A DNA stretch of 37,061 bases from Parcubacteria group bacterium GW2011_GWA2_38_13b (lineage in GTDB: Bacteria; Patescibacteriota; Minisyncoccia; GWA2-38-13b). The translations under genes and the position numbers were made by a program. Below are positions 30,477 to 37,061 of the stretch, one piece after another. The stretch spans positions 1 through 37,061 of the forward strand of contig LBUF02000018.1 in assembly GCA_000992445.2 (NCBI GenBank), written 5' to 3'. The notes under the pieces were generated by a model, which worked only from the letters and a program-made list of their open reading frames with translations, was not told the origin of the DNA and searched no databases. The first letter of the stretch is position 1. Each line of letters starts with the position of its first letter.

Positions 30477-30504
30477 AAGTTTAATAAATTATTAGTAATT
30501 TAAT

Positions 30505-32292
30505 TTACGCCACCTCCTCCTGATAGCACTTCTCGCAGTAAACTATTTCCTTCCGTTCCGGCGCGTAGGTCGTTTCAAATTCATTAGGACAGTGATTATC
30601 GTTGTGATGGTTATGATTGATCGTATTCCGGTAAACTTTATTATCCGATTGCGTTCCGGCGCACATACACTGTCTATGCCACAGCTTGAGGGGGTTCCGT
30701 TGTTTAATGCGCTGGTAATGGCGGCAATTGGGGCAAAGACGGGGTAAGGGAAGATTGTTTTTACGGTAGAATTCCAGTTCTCGGGGAATGATTTTGAATG
30801 CCATTGAGCATTGTTCATTGCAAAGGGTTTGTTTGCTATCAATACCATAGTGCTTACATTGGATTACTTGATTTAACATATCGTCTTTAACATCCTTAAT
30901 GTGATCGGGTATTTGTTCTGTTTTTAAAGTTATCTGGTAATTCTTTGTTTCCGGGTCTTTCCATTGGTATCCCTTGTTTATGGCTTGTTCCTTGGTTAAA
31001 GGGAAGTATTCCTGGGCTACTGTTTCGTTGTAGGCAAACGGAGACAGTTCTGGAGGGAAGAACTCGCCATATTTGTATATTCTTCCTTTCTTGTCTATGT
31101 ATGGCATTTCATTCATATGCTTGATTATCTTCGGCGCCAGTTCTTCGTATTGTTCCTTGGTGTATTGTTTGTTGAGGATGCAATATTGCTTGTTACGGAG
31201 GCCGACACAGGCGAAGAGATGAAAAGAGGTAAAATATAGTTCACAATATCTACAAAAATCACTATTCCTGCCATAACAACTAAATTTACCATTAGCTATT
31301 CCTATTCCTGCTATTAAATCATAACAATTATTAGATTTCATAAGATAACAGGTTCCATGCGAGTCTTTTGTGTCATGGGTTATAAATATATCCCTACTGT
31401 CTTCGCATCTTTTTGAACTAAAACCATTACATATATTATTGCAATTTTCTAAAAAATTTCCTGTGGAATTTTGGGTATTTTTATTAAAAGCGGCTGGCGA
31501 TATATTTTTCAAAATTAAAGTCGCGAATTGTTTTTTTAGTTCTACGTATTTTTCATAACTACCCTTGATACTATCTATCCTTTGATTATATTCATTTTCT
31601 GATAAAAATTCGTTTAGAAAAAAATATTTTTTATTTCTCTTATTTATGCATCCAAAGCAATCAAAACAATTCCTGCTATTAATTACGAAAGAGGAATTGG
31701 TACAATTATCGCTGGCAACGGAATAATCTACTTTATAGTTTTTTCTGCAGCCATTGCATTCGTAACAAAGTTCCAATTCATGATCATCCAGACAGTCGAA
31801 AGAATCGTTTGAATAAAATGTTTGGTTGGAATAATTAACATTTTCAGAATAACCCGTACTATATGATAAGTAACAATTTTTAATTTCCATACCGTAATTG
31901 GTATATGGAGAGTTAACAAATGTGCCGTCCTGATGTATGGCCATCCTCGGCACCGTCATCATTAACTCTTTAAATTGTTCAAAAAATGGTTTAGTAAAAT
32001 CGTAATCCCTGCCGTAACTCATCGGGTTCCACTCATCCGACCACCAGCATTTTTGACAATAAATAGTATGATAATTTTCAGAATGATAGATGCCTATAGT
32101 ATCTTCTCCGCATAAATCGCATTTTCTTTTATACAATATCCTTTCATTTCGCCACATCATTCTCCTCACCATCCGGCATCCCGGACAAAAAGTTGGCGGC
32201 GGAACTTGAATTTTGTCGTAAAACGCGAAATCCTCCGGTTCAACCGTGAACGAATTTTGACAGTTTTGACATTGTTTGGTTTCTTTATTCAT
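30505..32292 (-). CDS. CPR-type multi-CxxC zinc-ribbon protein
   Basis: A 595-residue, Cys- and Tyr-rich protein. It starts with a zinc ribbon (CQNCQNSF, then PTFCPGCRMVRRMMWRNER), has a second pair (CDLCGEDT, then YCQKCWW), a middle region full of N-C and C-Y motifs (NCYDLIAG, CFDCFGC), and ends with another ribbon (CPNCRHYQR) and a final CEKC. Proteins with this N-terminal ribbon and the YGRDYDF segment are, to my knowledge, common in Parcubacteria and other CPR bacteria and rare elsewhere; the function is unknown. The start overlaps the deoC stop by 8 bp. Nucleic-acid binding is possible but not shown. Confidence 0.75.
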   Translation of the reverse strand: MNKETKQCQNCQNSFTVEPEDFAFYDKIQVPPPTFCPGCRMVRRMMWRNERILYKRKCDLCGEDTIGIYHSENYHTIYCQKCWWSDEWNPMSYGRDYDFTKPFFEQFKELMMTVPRMAIHQDGTFVNSPYTNYGMEIKNCYLSYSTGYSENVNYSNQTFYSNDSFDCLDDHELELCYECNGCRKNYKVDYSVASDNCTNSSFVINSRNCFDCFGCINKRNKKYFFLNEFLSENEYNQRIDSIKGSYEKYVELKKQFATLILKNISPAAFNKNTQNSTGNFLENCNNICNGFSSKRCEDSRDIFITHDTKDSHGTCYLMKSNNCYDLIAGIGIANGKFSCYGRNSDFCRYCELYFTSFHLFACVGLRNKQYCILNKQYTKEQYEELAPKIIKHMNEMPYIDKKGRIYKYGEFFPPELSPFAYNETVAQEYFPLTKEQAINKGYQWKDPETKNYQITLKTEQIPDHIKDVKDDMLNQVIQCKHYGIDSKQTLCNEQCSMAFKIIPRELEFYRKNNLPLPRLCPNCRHYQRIKQRNPLKLWHRQCMCAGTQSDNKVYRNTINHNHHNDNHCPNEFETTYAPERKEIVYCEKCYQEEVA

Positions 32293-33004
32293 GAATAGAA
32301 TTTATGATACTGACGGCTTTTTGATAAGAAATGCCGAATATGTCGGCGCCGGCTTCGCGGCCGCGCATTAGCTGTTCCAAATTTTCCAAGCCGCCGGACA
32401 TTTTTATCTTCAAATTATAATTATTTTTTCTTATAATATCCGCCAAAATTTCAACATGGCGGATTTTTTCTTCAAAACTGATGTTATGATTAAAACCTGT
32501 TGAGGTTTTAACGAAACTGATATTCGTTTCGTTCGCGATTTCCACTGCTTTTGAAAAATTTTTTTCCCGCAAAACGCCTGTTTCAAGAATCAGTTTTGTT
32601 TTTTTGGGAAACAAATGGCTGGCGGCCAAAATTTCTTTTTTAACTTTTTCGTAATCGCCTTTATTAAACGCTTCCGCGTTTAAAACCGTATCAATTTCGT
32701 CCAGTCCCAATTTTTTTGCGGCTTCCGCTTCGCGTCCGATTAAATTAGCGTCGTTTTTGCCGTCCGGAAAATTAACGACCCCAATAAGCAAAATTCCATT
32801 TTTTTTTAAATCCGAAATTTTTTCTGCCAAAACCGCGGATAAATTCCGCGAATCAAAAACATCAAGCCATGAACATATCCCACGGCTTCCGTATTTATTC
32901 GCCGTTTCAATAAAATCCGAAATAGCGGAAATATCATTTTTATCTTTTAAGTAGGTAAAATCAATCAATTTCGCCCAATTTTGTTTATTGATAACGATGC
33001 TCAT
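32285..33004 (-). CDS. deoC: Deoxyribose-phosphate aldolase
   Basis: A 239-residue class I aldolase that splits 2-deoxyribose-5-phosphate into acetaldehyde and glyceraldehyde-3-phosphate. The active residues can be placed: Asp105 in EIDTVLN, Schiff-base Lys166 in FVKTSTGF and Lys201 in KMSGG, matching Asp102, Lys167 and Lys201 of the E. coli enzyme. The family is widespread in CPR bacteria for nucleoside use. It heads a three-gene minus-strand group with the zinc-ribbon and the P-loop/deoxyribosyltransferase-like genes. Confidence 0.92.
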   Translation of the reverse strand: MSIVINKQNWAKLIDFTYLKDKNDISAISDFIETANKYGSRGICSWLDVFDSRNLSAVLAEKISDLKKNGILLIGVVNFPDGKNDANLIGREAEAAKKLGLDEIDTVLNAEAFNKGDYEKVKKEILAASHLFPKKTKLILETGVLREKNFSKAVEIANETNISFVKTSTGFNHNISFEEKIRHVEILADIIRKNNYNLKIKMSGGLENLEQLMRGREAGADIFGISYQKAVSIINSIHE

Positions 33005-33126
33005 ACTTGAATCATACCATCAAATCGTATTATTATAAACCATTGATTATTTCGTTTTTTATGATATTATTATATTTATCGGCGGTTATTTAAAAACATT
33101 ATTTTATTTTAAGAAAGGAAGGTAAT

Positions 33127-33738
33127 GTGAATTTTCCGTTTTACGGCCATCCGGAATTCTTTTTTTGGTTTAATGTTGGTTTGGCGTTGTTTGGAGTATT
33201 TTGGGCTTTGGTTTTTAATTTTTGGTTAAGCCGGCGTAAACATAATTGCGTTTGGGATTGGGTTTTGCTTTGGTGGTTTGCGTTTTGGCTTCCGCATTCT
33301 TCGTATTTGGCGCTGGAATTGCCGAAGCACCTTATTAAAGTTGACGGCGTTTTAGAGCCAATAACTTTCGCGGGTTTTTGGGTTTATCTGGGGATTTCTT
33401 CTTTGGGCGCGGCGAGTTGCGTCGCGCAGATAAGTATTGTGTTGAATAGTTGGGCGTTATACAGGAAAAAGGGAATTATTTTCGCTTTTTTATCCGTGAT
33501 AACAGCGGCATCTTTCGGAACTTTAGTCGGTCTTTGCGGGGTGAATTTTTATTCGTCACCAAGCGATATAGTTATAACCGTTTGGCGTTTGGCGCGATTA
33601 GAAACAATATGCGATCCTTTCGATCTTGGCTATAAATGGCCGCAGATAATCGGCGCCATATTGTTTTTTGGTTGGTCGATGCTTTACTTTTTATTCAATC
33701 GTTTTATTTGGAGAGGCGGCGAAGAGAAAAACGAGTAA
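33127..33738 (+). CDS. Polytopic membrane protein, unknown function
   Basis: A 203-residue protein with about five hydrophobic helices (roughly residues 12-33, 42-63, 77-107, 114-137, 172-190) and many Trp residues. The loop WLPHSSYLALELPKHL after the second helix faintly recalls the DUF1361 family, but I am not confident. The start is GTG, with AAGGAAGG 6 bp upstream. No adjacent gene suggests a role; a MITE-like element begins 16 bp after the stop. Confidence 0.65.
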   Translation: MNFPFYGHPEFFFWFNVGLALFGVFWALVFNFWLSRRKHNCVWDWVLLWWFAFWLPHSSYLALELPKHLIKVDGVLEPITFAGFWVYLGISSLGAASCVAQISIVLNSWALYRKKGIIFAFLSVITAASFGTLVGLCGVNFYSSPSDIVITVWRLARLETICDPFDLGYKWPQIIGAILFFGWSMLYFLFNRFIWRGGEEKNE

Positions 33739-33755
33739 AAAGCGGATATATATTA

Positions 33756-33913
33756 GACCAGTTGCGTAATAATCTTTCTGCTGTAATTTTCATATTTTGG
33801 CTACGACTTTGCAAAAATTTTTCAGCATATACGTTTGTATATTCTTCAAAATTTTTGCTTCGTCTCACCTAAAATCTGAAAATTTCGCTGCGAAAATTAT
33901 TACGTAGCTGGTC
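33756..33913. mobile_element. MITE-like 158-bp imperfect palindrome flanked by TA
   Basis: The two halves of this noncoding stretch are near inverted copies: GACCAGTTGCGTAATAAT at the left end matches the complement of ATTATTACGTAGCTGGTC at the right end, and similarity continues through TTTTGC/GCAAAAATTTT to a centre at GTTT (33833-33836). TA lies on both sides (33754-33755 and 33914-33915), as in elements moved by IS630/Tc1-type transposases. No coding capacity. It could also fold as RNA after the upstream gene. Confidence 0.65.
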
Positions 33914-33929
33914 TATGATTTTAATTTTT

Positions 33930-33959
33930 CCCGAACCGATTTTGGTTCGGGGATTTTTT
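33930..33959 (+). terminator. Rho-independent terminator
   Basis: CCCGAACC (33930-33937) pairs with GGTTCGGG (33944-33951), followed by GATTTTTT. It ends the transcript of the membrane-protein gene after the MITE-like insert. Confidence 0.8.
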
Positions 33960-34059
33960 CATTGACACGTTAAATAAATAATGGTATTATTTATTTTAAT
34001 AAAACAGTTATTTGCCAAAAAAATATAAAATATCAAATTTTTTTATCAAGGAGATTTTT

Positions 34060-34662
34060 ATGCACGCAATGATGGGCTATTTGGCGGGAATGATTGCGGC
34101 GTTAAGTGGCGCATTATATATCTTGTCGATTTGTTCCGGCAAAACGCAGCCCAATAAGGCAACATGGCTGATTTGGATGGTGATTGACGGAATAATACTG
34201 GAAAGTTATTTTAGGCTTGGTGCGCGCGCGACCGTATTCGTTCCCCTTGTTTTATTTATCAGAGCTGTGATTGTTTTTGCGCTGCTTTGGCGGTTTAATT
34301 ATAATAAATGTAAATGGGATTTTTTGGACAAAATTTGTATCGGCGGCGCAGTTGTAAGTTTAATCCCGCGTTTGGTTTTTAAAGAGTCGTTCGTAACGTT
34401 GTTGATAACTTTGGTTATAATTGCCATCGGAGCGGTGCCGACGATAAAAAAAATTTATTTTGATTGCGGAGAAAGCGAGAATCGGATGGCGTGGATCTGC
34501 GCGTTTATTTCATTTATTTTTAATTTATTCGCCGTTGATTACGTCGGGAAAAATATTTTGGAAATGGTTATTTATCCGGCGAGTATTGTTTGCATTGACG
34601 CGGTTATAATATTTTTCTTGTTTTGGCCCAGGCATAGGAAGATAAGAGCCGTTGGCGGTTAA
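34060..34662 (+). CDS. Polytopic membrane protein, unknown function
   Basis: A 200-residue protein with six or seven hydrophobic segments (for example YLAGMIAALSGALYILSICS, VFVPLVLFIRAVIVFALLWR, LLITLVIIAIGAVPTI, ICAFISFIFNLFAV). The second half of the first segment with GKTQPNKATWLIWMVIDGII is a pattern I have seen in small CPR membrane proteins, and the repeated helices could be a transporter-like duplication. The frame opens earlier, but ATG 34060 has AAGGAG 6 bp upstream. A terminator overlaps its 3' end. Confidence 0.65.
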   Translation: MHAMMGYLAGMIAALSGALYILSICSGKTQPNKATWLIWMVIDGIILESYFRLGARATVFVPLVLFIRAVIVFALLWRFNYNKCKWDFLDKICIGGAVVSLIPRLVFKESFVTLLITLVIIAIGAVPTIKKIYFDCGESENRMAWICAFISFIFNLFAVDYVGKNILEMVIYPASIVCIDAVIIFFLFWPRHRKIRAVGG

Positions 34663-34680
34663 CGTCAACGGTTATTTTTT
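34649..34680 (+). terminator. Rho-independent terminator overlapping a stop codon
   Basis: CCGTTGGCG (34649-34657), loop GTTAA, CGTCAACGG (34663-34671), then TTATTTTTTTT. The stem begins inside the last codons of the membrane-protein gene. It is nearly identical to the terminator at 36865. Confidence 0.85.
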
Positions 34681-34720
34681 TTGCGAATAGTTGTTTGATT
34701 AGAAACGACCATTTAGTCAT

Positions 34721-34746
34721 TTTTTTGTTTGACAAAAAACTATAAT
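34721..34746 (+). promoter_or_regulatory. norCB promoter region with inverted repeat
   Basis: TTTTTTGT (34721-34728) and ACAAAAAA (34732-34739) form a perfect 8-bp inverted repeat around TTG, directly before a consensus -10 TATAAT (34741-34746), 80 bp upstream of the norC start. It overlaps the -35 zone and may be an operator. It does not fit the FNR/NNR consensus. Confidence 0.4.
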
Positions 34747-34826
34747 ATATGTAATGTAAACAATAAGTTAAGATAGTGTTAAGTTCGTTGATATATTTCA
34801 TTAAGTTTTGAAAGGAGGTTCGGGTT

Positions 34827-35516
34827 GTGAAAGAAAAATACCTTTGGTTGTGGTTTATTTTACCGACATTGATTAGCGCGGCGGTCTTGGTCGGATTATT
34901 AAAGCATTCTATAAAAGAAATTCCGATAAGAACAAATGCCGATTTGTTGACAGAAAAAGTGGTGGCGGGAAAAGTGGCGTTGCAAAAATATAATTGCAAT
35001 GACTGCCATACTTTTTTTGGTATCGGTGGTTACTACGCGCCGGATTTGACCAAAATTTATAGAAAATACGGAGATGGTGGCAGGGAATTGTTAAAGGATG
35101 TTATTTTAAATCCTGAAAAACATTTTACCGGCAGAAGAATGAAAAAATTTAATATTACCGATAGCGAGATTGAGGCAATGATGGATTATTTGCGCTGGAC
35201 GAGCAATATTAATAATAACGATTGGCCGCCGGTTTATTCTGAAAAATATGGAAGAAAAGGCAATGGCGGCAGTAATTTACTAAAAGCTAAAAAATGTTTG
35301 TTGTGTCATAGGTATAATGGAGAAGGCGGTGGCGCTGGTCCCGCGTTAAGTGCGGATTTTATTAGGAAAAGTTTTGACAGCAAGGATTCTTTAAGAAAAT
35401 TTATAATAAATCCGCAATCCGGCAATAAAGATTCCCTTATGCTCCCATACGGCGGCGCTGAATTTACAGAAAAGGAGTTGGATGATTTGGTTAAATTTTT
35501 ATGGGAGGGCAGATGA
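34827..35516 (+). CDS. norC: Nitric oxide reductase cytochrome c subunit (NorC) with a second heme c domain
   Basis: A 229-residue membrane-anchored cytochrome. One N-terminal helix (residues 5-25), then a NorC-like domain with heme motif CNDCH (57-61), GIGGYYAPDLTKIY and probable ligand Met105 in GRRMKKF. A second cytochrome c domain follows with CLLCH (157-161), GPALSADFI and probable ligand Met205 in SLMLPYGG. Usual NorC is about 150 residues with one heme, so this is an extended di-heme form. The start is GTG with AAAGGAGG 8 bp upstream. It overlaps norB by a few bases. It delivers electrons to NorB on the outer side of the membrane. Confidence 0.9.
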   Translation: MKEKYLWLWFILPTLISAAVLVGLLKHSIKEIPIRTNADLLTEKVVAGKVALQKYNCNDCHTFFGIGGYYAPDLTKIYRKYGDGGRELLKDVILNPEKHFTGRRMKKFNITDSEIEAMMDYLRWTSNINNNDWPPVYSEKYGRKGNGGSNLLKAKKCLLCHRYNGEGGGAGPALSADFIRKSFDSKDSLRKFIINPQSGNKDSLMLPYGGAEFTEKELDDLVKFLWEGR

Positions 35517-35518
35517 TA

Positions 35519-36856
35519 ATGGATTCTAAAAAAGTAATTTATTTCTATTTTATAATCGCTCTTGTTCTTTTCTCTTTGCAATTGCCATTCGGGATTTATT
35601 TAGCGTCATCTTACGCTTTATCTTATCCGCAGTGGGTGGTTGATTTAATCCCTTTTTCAACAGCGAGGGCTGTCCATACTAATTTATTAGTATTATGGAT
35701 GCTTTTAGGGTTTATGGGAGGCGGTTATTTTATTGCTATGGCCGAAGGAGGATTAAATAAGATTTTCAGCCCCTTTCTGGCCTTATTGCAGTTAATTATA
35801 CTGTTCATCGCGGGCGTGACGGGCATTATAGGATTTTTCTTTGGTTGGACGCAGGGCAGACCTTTATTGGAATTGCCGTTTCAGATGGATTTATTGGTTA
35901 TTTTGGGAGCCGTTATTTTTCTTCTGAATATCACCGCGACAATGTATCGGGGTTGGGTGCAAAATCGGAAATTTTCCGCGATATCCTTTATATTGTTGCT
36001 CGGGGTTATATTTACGGCGCTTCTGTATATTCCCGGAATATTCTTTTATAAGAATATAACCATGGATTGGACAGCATGGTGGGTTGTTATACATCTTTGG
36101 GTTGAGGGATCATGGGAATTGATTGCGTCGGCGGTTTTAGCGTTTCTGCTGGCAGTGCTTACGGGAGTTGACAGGAAAGCAATAAATAAATGGTTGTACA
36201 TAGAGGCAGGCCTTGTTTTATTTACCGGAATAGTCGGAATAGGACATCATTTTTATTGGACCGGTCATCCGGATTATTGGCTTTGGATAGGCGCCAGTTT
36301 TAGTGTTTTAGAACCGTTGCCGTTGCTTTTAATGTATTGGGACGCAAAGCGTCACCTTGAGCATAAACCGGAATTTTTAAGTTCACTCGTTGGAACTTTA
36401 ATGTTCTGGAGCGTCGTTCTTCATTTTATCGGCGCAGGTGTTTGGGGTGGATTTATGACGTTGCCTTTTGTTAATTATTGGACGCATGGAACGCAATTGA
36501 CGGTATCGCACGGTCATTTAGCGTTTTATGGCGCGTTTGCTTTATTGCTTTTCGCGGTATTTTACGTTTTGATGTCGCAATTTAAAGGCATTAAAAATTT
36601 ATTTGAGAAACGGGGGGTAATAAGTTTTAAGATTATGACCGGTTCTATGATAGCGATGACATTGTTCTTTTTGATGGCCGGAACTATTCAAGTATGTCTT
36701 GAAAGAATTGCCGGATGGTCTTACGTGGAAGCTCAAGAATGGATGAGATGGTGGATGGGATTTGCGGCGATTGCGGGCGCGGGATTTGCCGCAGGTGCCG
36801 CTATTATGGTTTACGATCTTTTTTTTCTAAAAGAAAAATCATTAAATTCAAAATAG
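35519..36856 (+). CDS. norB: Nitric oxide reductase catalytic subunit NorB
   Basis: A 445-residue, 12-helix heme-copper oxidase superfamily protein that reduces 2 NO to N2O. The metal ligands are all present with the spacing of Pseudomonas NorB: His53 and His333 (heme b), His331 (heme b3), and His192, His243 and His244 for FeB. The FeB-site glutamates are Glu196 (HLWVEGSWEL) and Glu265 (FSVLEPLPL). There is no quinol-oxidising N-terminal extension, so this is the cNOR type served by NorC. Of three ATGs, 35519 has GGGAGGG at good distance (9 bp); 35513 overlaps the norC stop. No norQ or norD follows in the window. Confidence 0.93.
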   Translation: MDSKKVIYFYFIIALVLFSLQLPFGIYLASSYALSYPQWVVDLIPFSTARAVHTNLLVLWMLLGFMGGGYFIAMAEGGLNKIFSPFLALLQLIILFIAGVTGIIGFFFGWTQGRPLLELPFQMDLLVILGAVIFLLNITATMYRGWVQNRKFSAISFILLLGVIFTALLYIPGIFFYKNITMDWTAWWVVIHLWVEGSWELIASAVLAFLLAVLTGVDRKAINKWLYIEAGLVLFTGIVGIGHHFYWTGHPDYWLWIGASFSVLEPLPLLLMYWDAKRHLEHKPEFLSSLVGTLMFWSVVLHFIGAGVWGGFMTLPFVNYWTHGTQLTVSHGHLAFYGAFALLLFAVFYVLMSQFKGIKNLFEKRGVISFKIMTGSMIAMTLFFLMAGTIQVCLERIAGWSYVEAQEWMRWWMGFAAIAGAGFAAGAAIMVYDLFFLKEKSLNSK

Positions 36857-36864
36857 ATATATAA

Positions 36865-36894
36865 TCGTTGGCGTTAACGTCAACGATTTTTTTT
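36865..36894 (+). terminator. Rho-independent terminator of norCB
   Basis: TCGTTGGCG (36865-36873), loop TTAA, CGTCAACGA (36878-36886), then eight T. It lies 9 bp after the norB stop. Confidence 0.85.
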
Positions 36895-36921
36895 ATCGCG
36901 GTTAATTTTGCGGTTAATTTT

Positions 36922-37041
36922 AGTTGACCCCGTTAGAAGTTTTCAAAAAATAAAAATTTATGCAAAATTAAGCCGAAAGCGAATTTGTTTATATGTGTAT
37001 TGTATTGCCAAAAATTTAGTTAAATTTCTAACGGGGTTGAC
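36922..37041. repeat. Inverted-repeat-bounded intergenic element
   Basis: AGTTGACCCCGTTAGAA (36922-36938) recurs inverted as TTCTAACGGGGTTGAC (37026-37041), so about 120 bp of AT-rich, gene-free DNA is bounded by 15-16-bp inverted ends. It may be a small non-autonomous element or the edge of a larger mobile unit; no clear target duplication is visible. Two direct copies of CGGTTAATTTT lie just before it (from 36899). The rest of the window after norB holds no gene. Confidence 0.45.
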
Positions 37042-37061
37042 ACACATCTTTTCTTTCATTA

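Noticed and set aside
34721-34739. FNR/NNR box controlling norCB
   Set aside because: The inverted repeat is TTTTTTGT-TTG-ACAAAAAA and does not match TTGAT-N4-ATCAA; kept only as an unassigned operator candidate.
35519-36856. Quinol-dependent NOR (qNOR)
   Set aside because: NorB lacks the long N-terminal extension of qNOR and is preceded by a separate norC.
1-37061. CRISPR array, rRNA or tRNA genes, and alternative genetic code
   Set aside because: No regularly spaced long repeats and no recognisable RNA gene were seen. TGA acts as a normal stop, for example in the ATGA overlaps at 24477 and 25223.

Overview
AT-rich bacterial DNA, most likely from a member of the Candidate Phyla Radiation (Patescibacteria, Parcubacteria-like). 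This is inferred from the flanking genes: a 595-residue multi-CxxC zinc-ribbon protein of a type I associate with CPR genomes, a membrane-anchored Gmad2-domain protein with a Cys-rich motif, an HTH/GHKL-ATPase gene paired with a DUF4325 (STAS-like) gene, and several small polytopic membrane proteins. TGA is used as an ordinary stop codon, so the recoded code of Gracilibacteria/SR1 is excluded.

Layout. 1-5.3 kb: accessory and housekeeping genes (SHOCT protein, DsrE-like protein, a decayed reading-frame relic, HTH-ATPase/DUF4325 pair, BaiN-like flavoprotein, rarA, Gmad2 protein). 5.3-29.4 kb: a dense island of acyl-CoA and short-chain acid catabolism in six transcription units. (a) minus: prpC-prpD-prpB, the complete methylcitrate cycle core; (b) minus: 3-hydroxyacyl-CoA dehydrogenase, enoyl-CoA hydratase, small zinc protein; (c) plus: glutaryl-CoA-dehydrogenase-like enzyme and an MBL hydrolase; (d) minus: acyl-CoA synthetase, Cys-less thiolase-like protein, DUF35 protein, canonical acyl-CoA dehydrogenase; (e) minus: TIM-barrel protein, PanB-like protein, second enoyl-CoA hydratase; (f) plus: B12-dependent acyl-CoA mutase catalytic subunit, a fusion of B12-binding domain and MeaB-type GTPase, EtfB, EtfA, canonical thiolase; then, minus, a membrane FeS ETF:quinone oxidoreductase (EtfD type). 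29.4-33 kb: hypothetical nucleotide-related protein, zinc-ribbon protein, deoC. 33-37 kb: membrane proteins, a MITE-like palindrome flanked by TA, and a norC-norB nitric oxide reductase operon whose NorC carries two heme c motifs.

How the genes fit together (inference). A short or branched acid is activated by the synthetase. The mutase has the Phe/Gln substrate-pocket pair of isobutyryl-CoA mutase rather than the Tyr/Arg pair of methylmalonyl-CoA mutase, so it would interconvert isobutyryl-CoA and butyryl-CoA. Dehydrogenase, hydratase, hydroxyacyl-CoA dehydrogenase and thiolase would then give acetyl-CoA, and propionyl-CoA would go through the methylcitrate cycle to pyruvate and succinate. 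Electrons would pass from the dehydrogenases through EtfAB and EtfD to the quinone pool, with NO reduction as one possible terminal sink. Respiration, nitrogen and fatty-acid metabolism have been reported in one parcubacterium, 'Candidatus Parcunitrobacter nitroensis'; this window looks like that rare metabolic type. The most distinctive features are the split mutase with its B12-GTPase fusion, the Cys-less thiolase/DUF35 pair beside a propionyl-CoA pathway, the PanB/TIM-barrel/hydratase operon, and the di-heme NorC.
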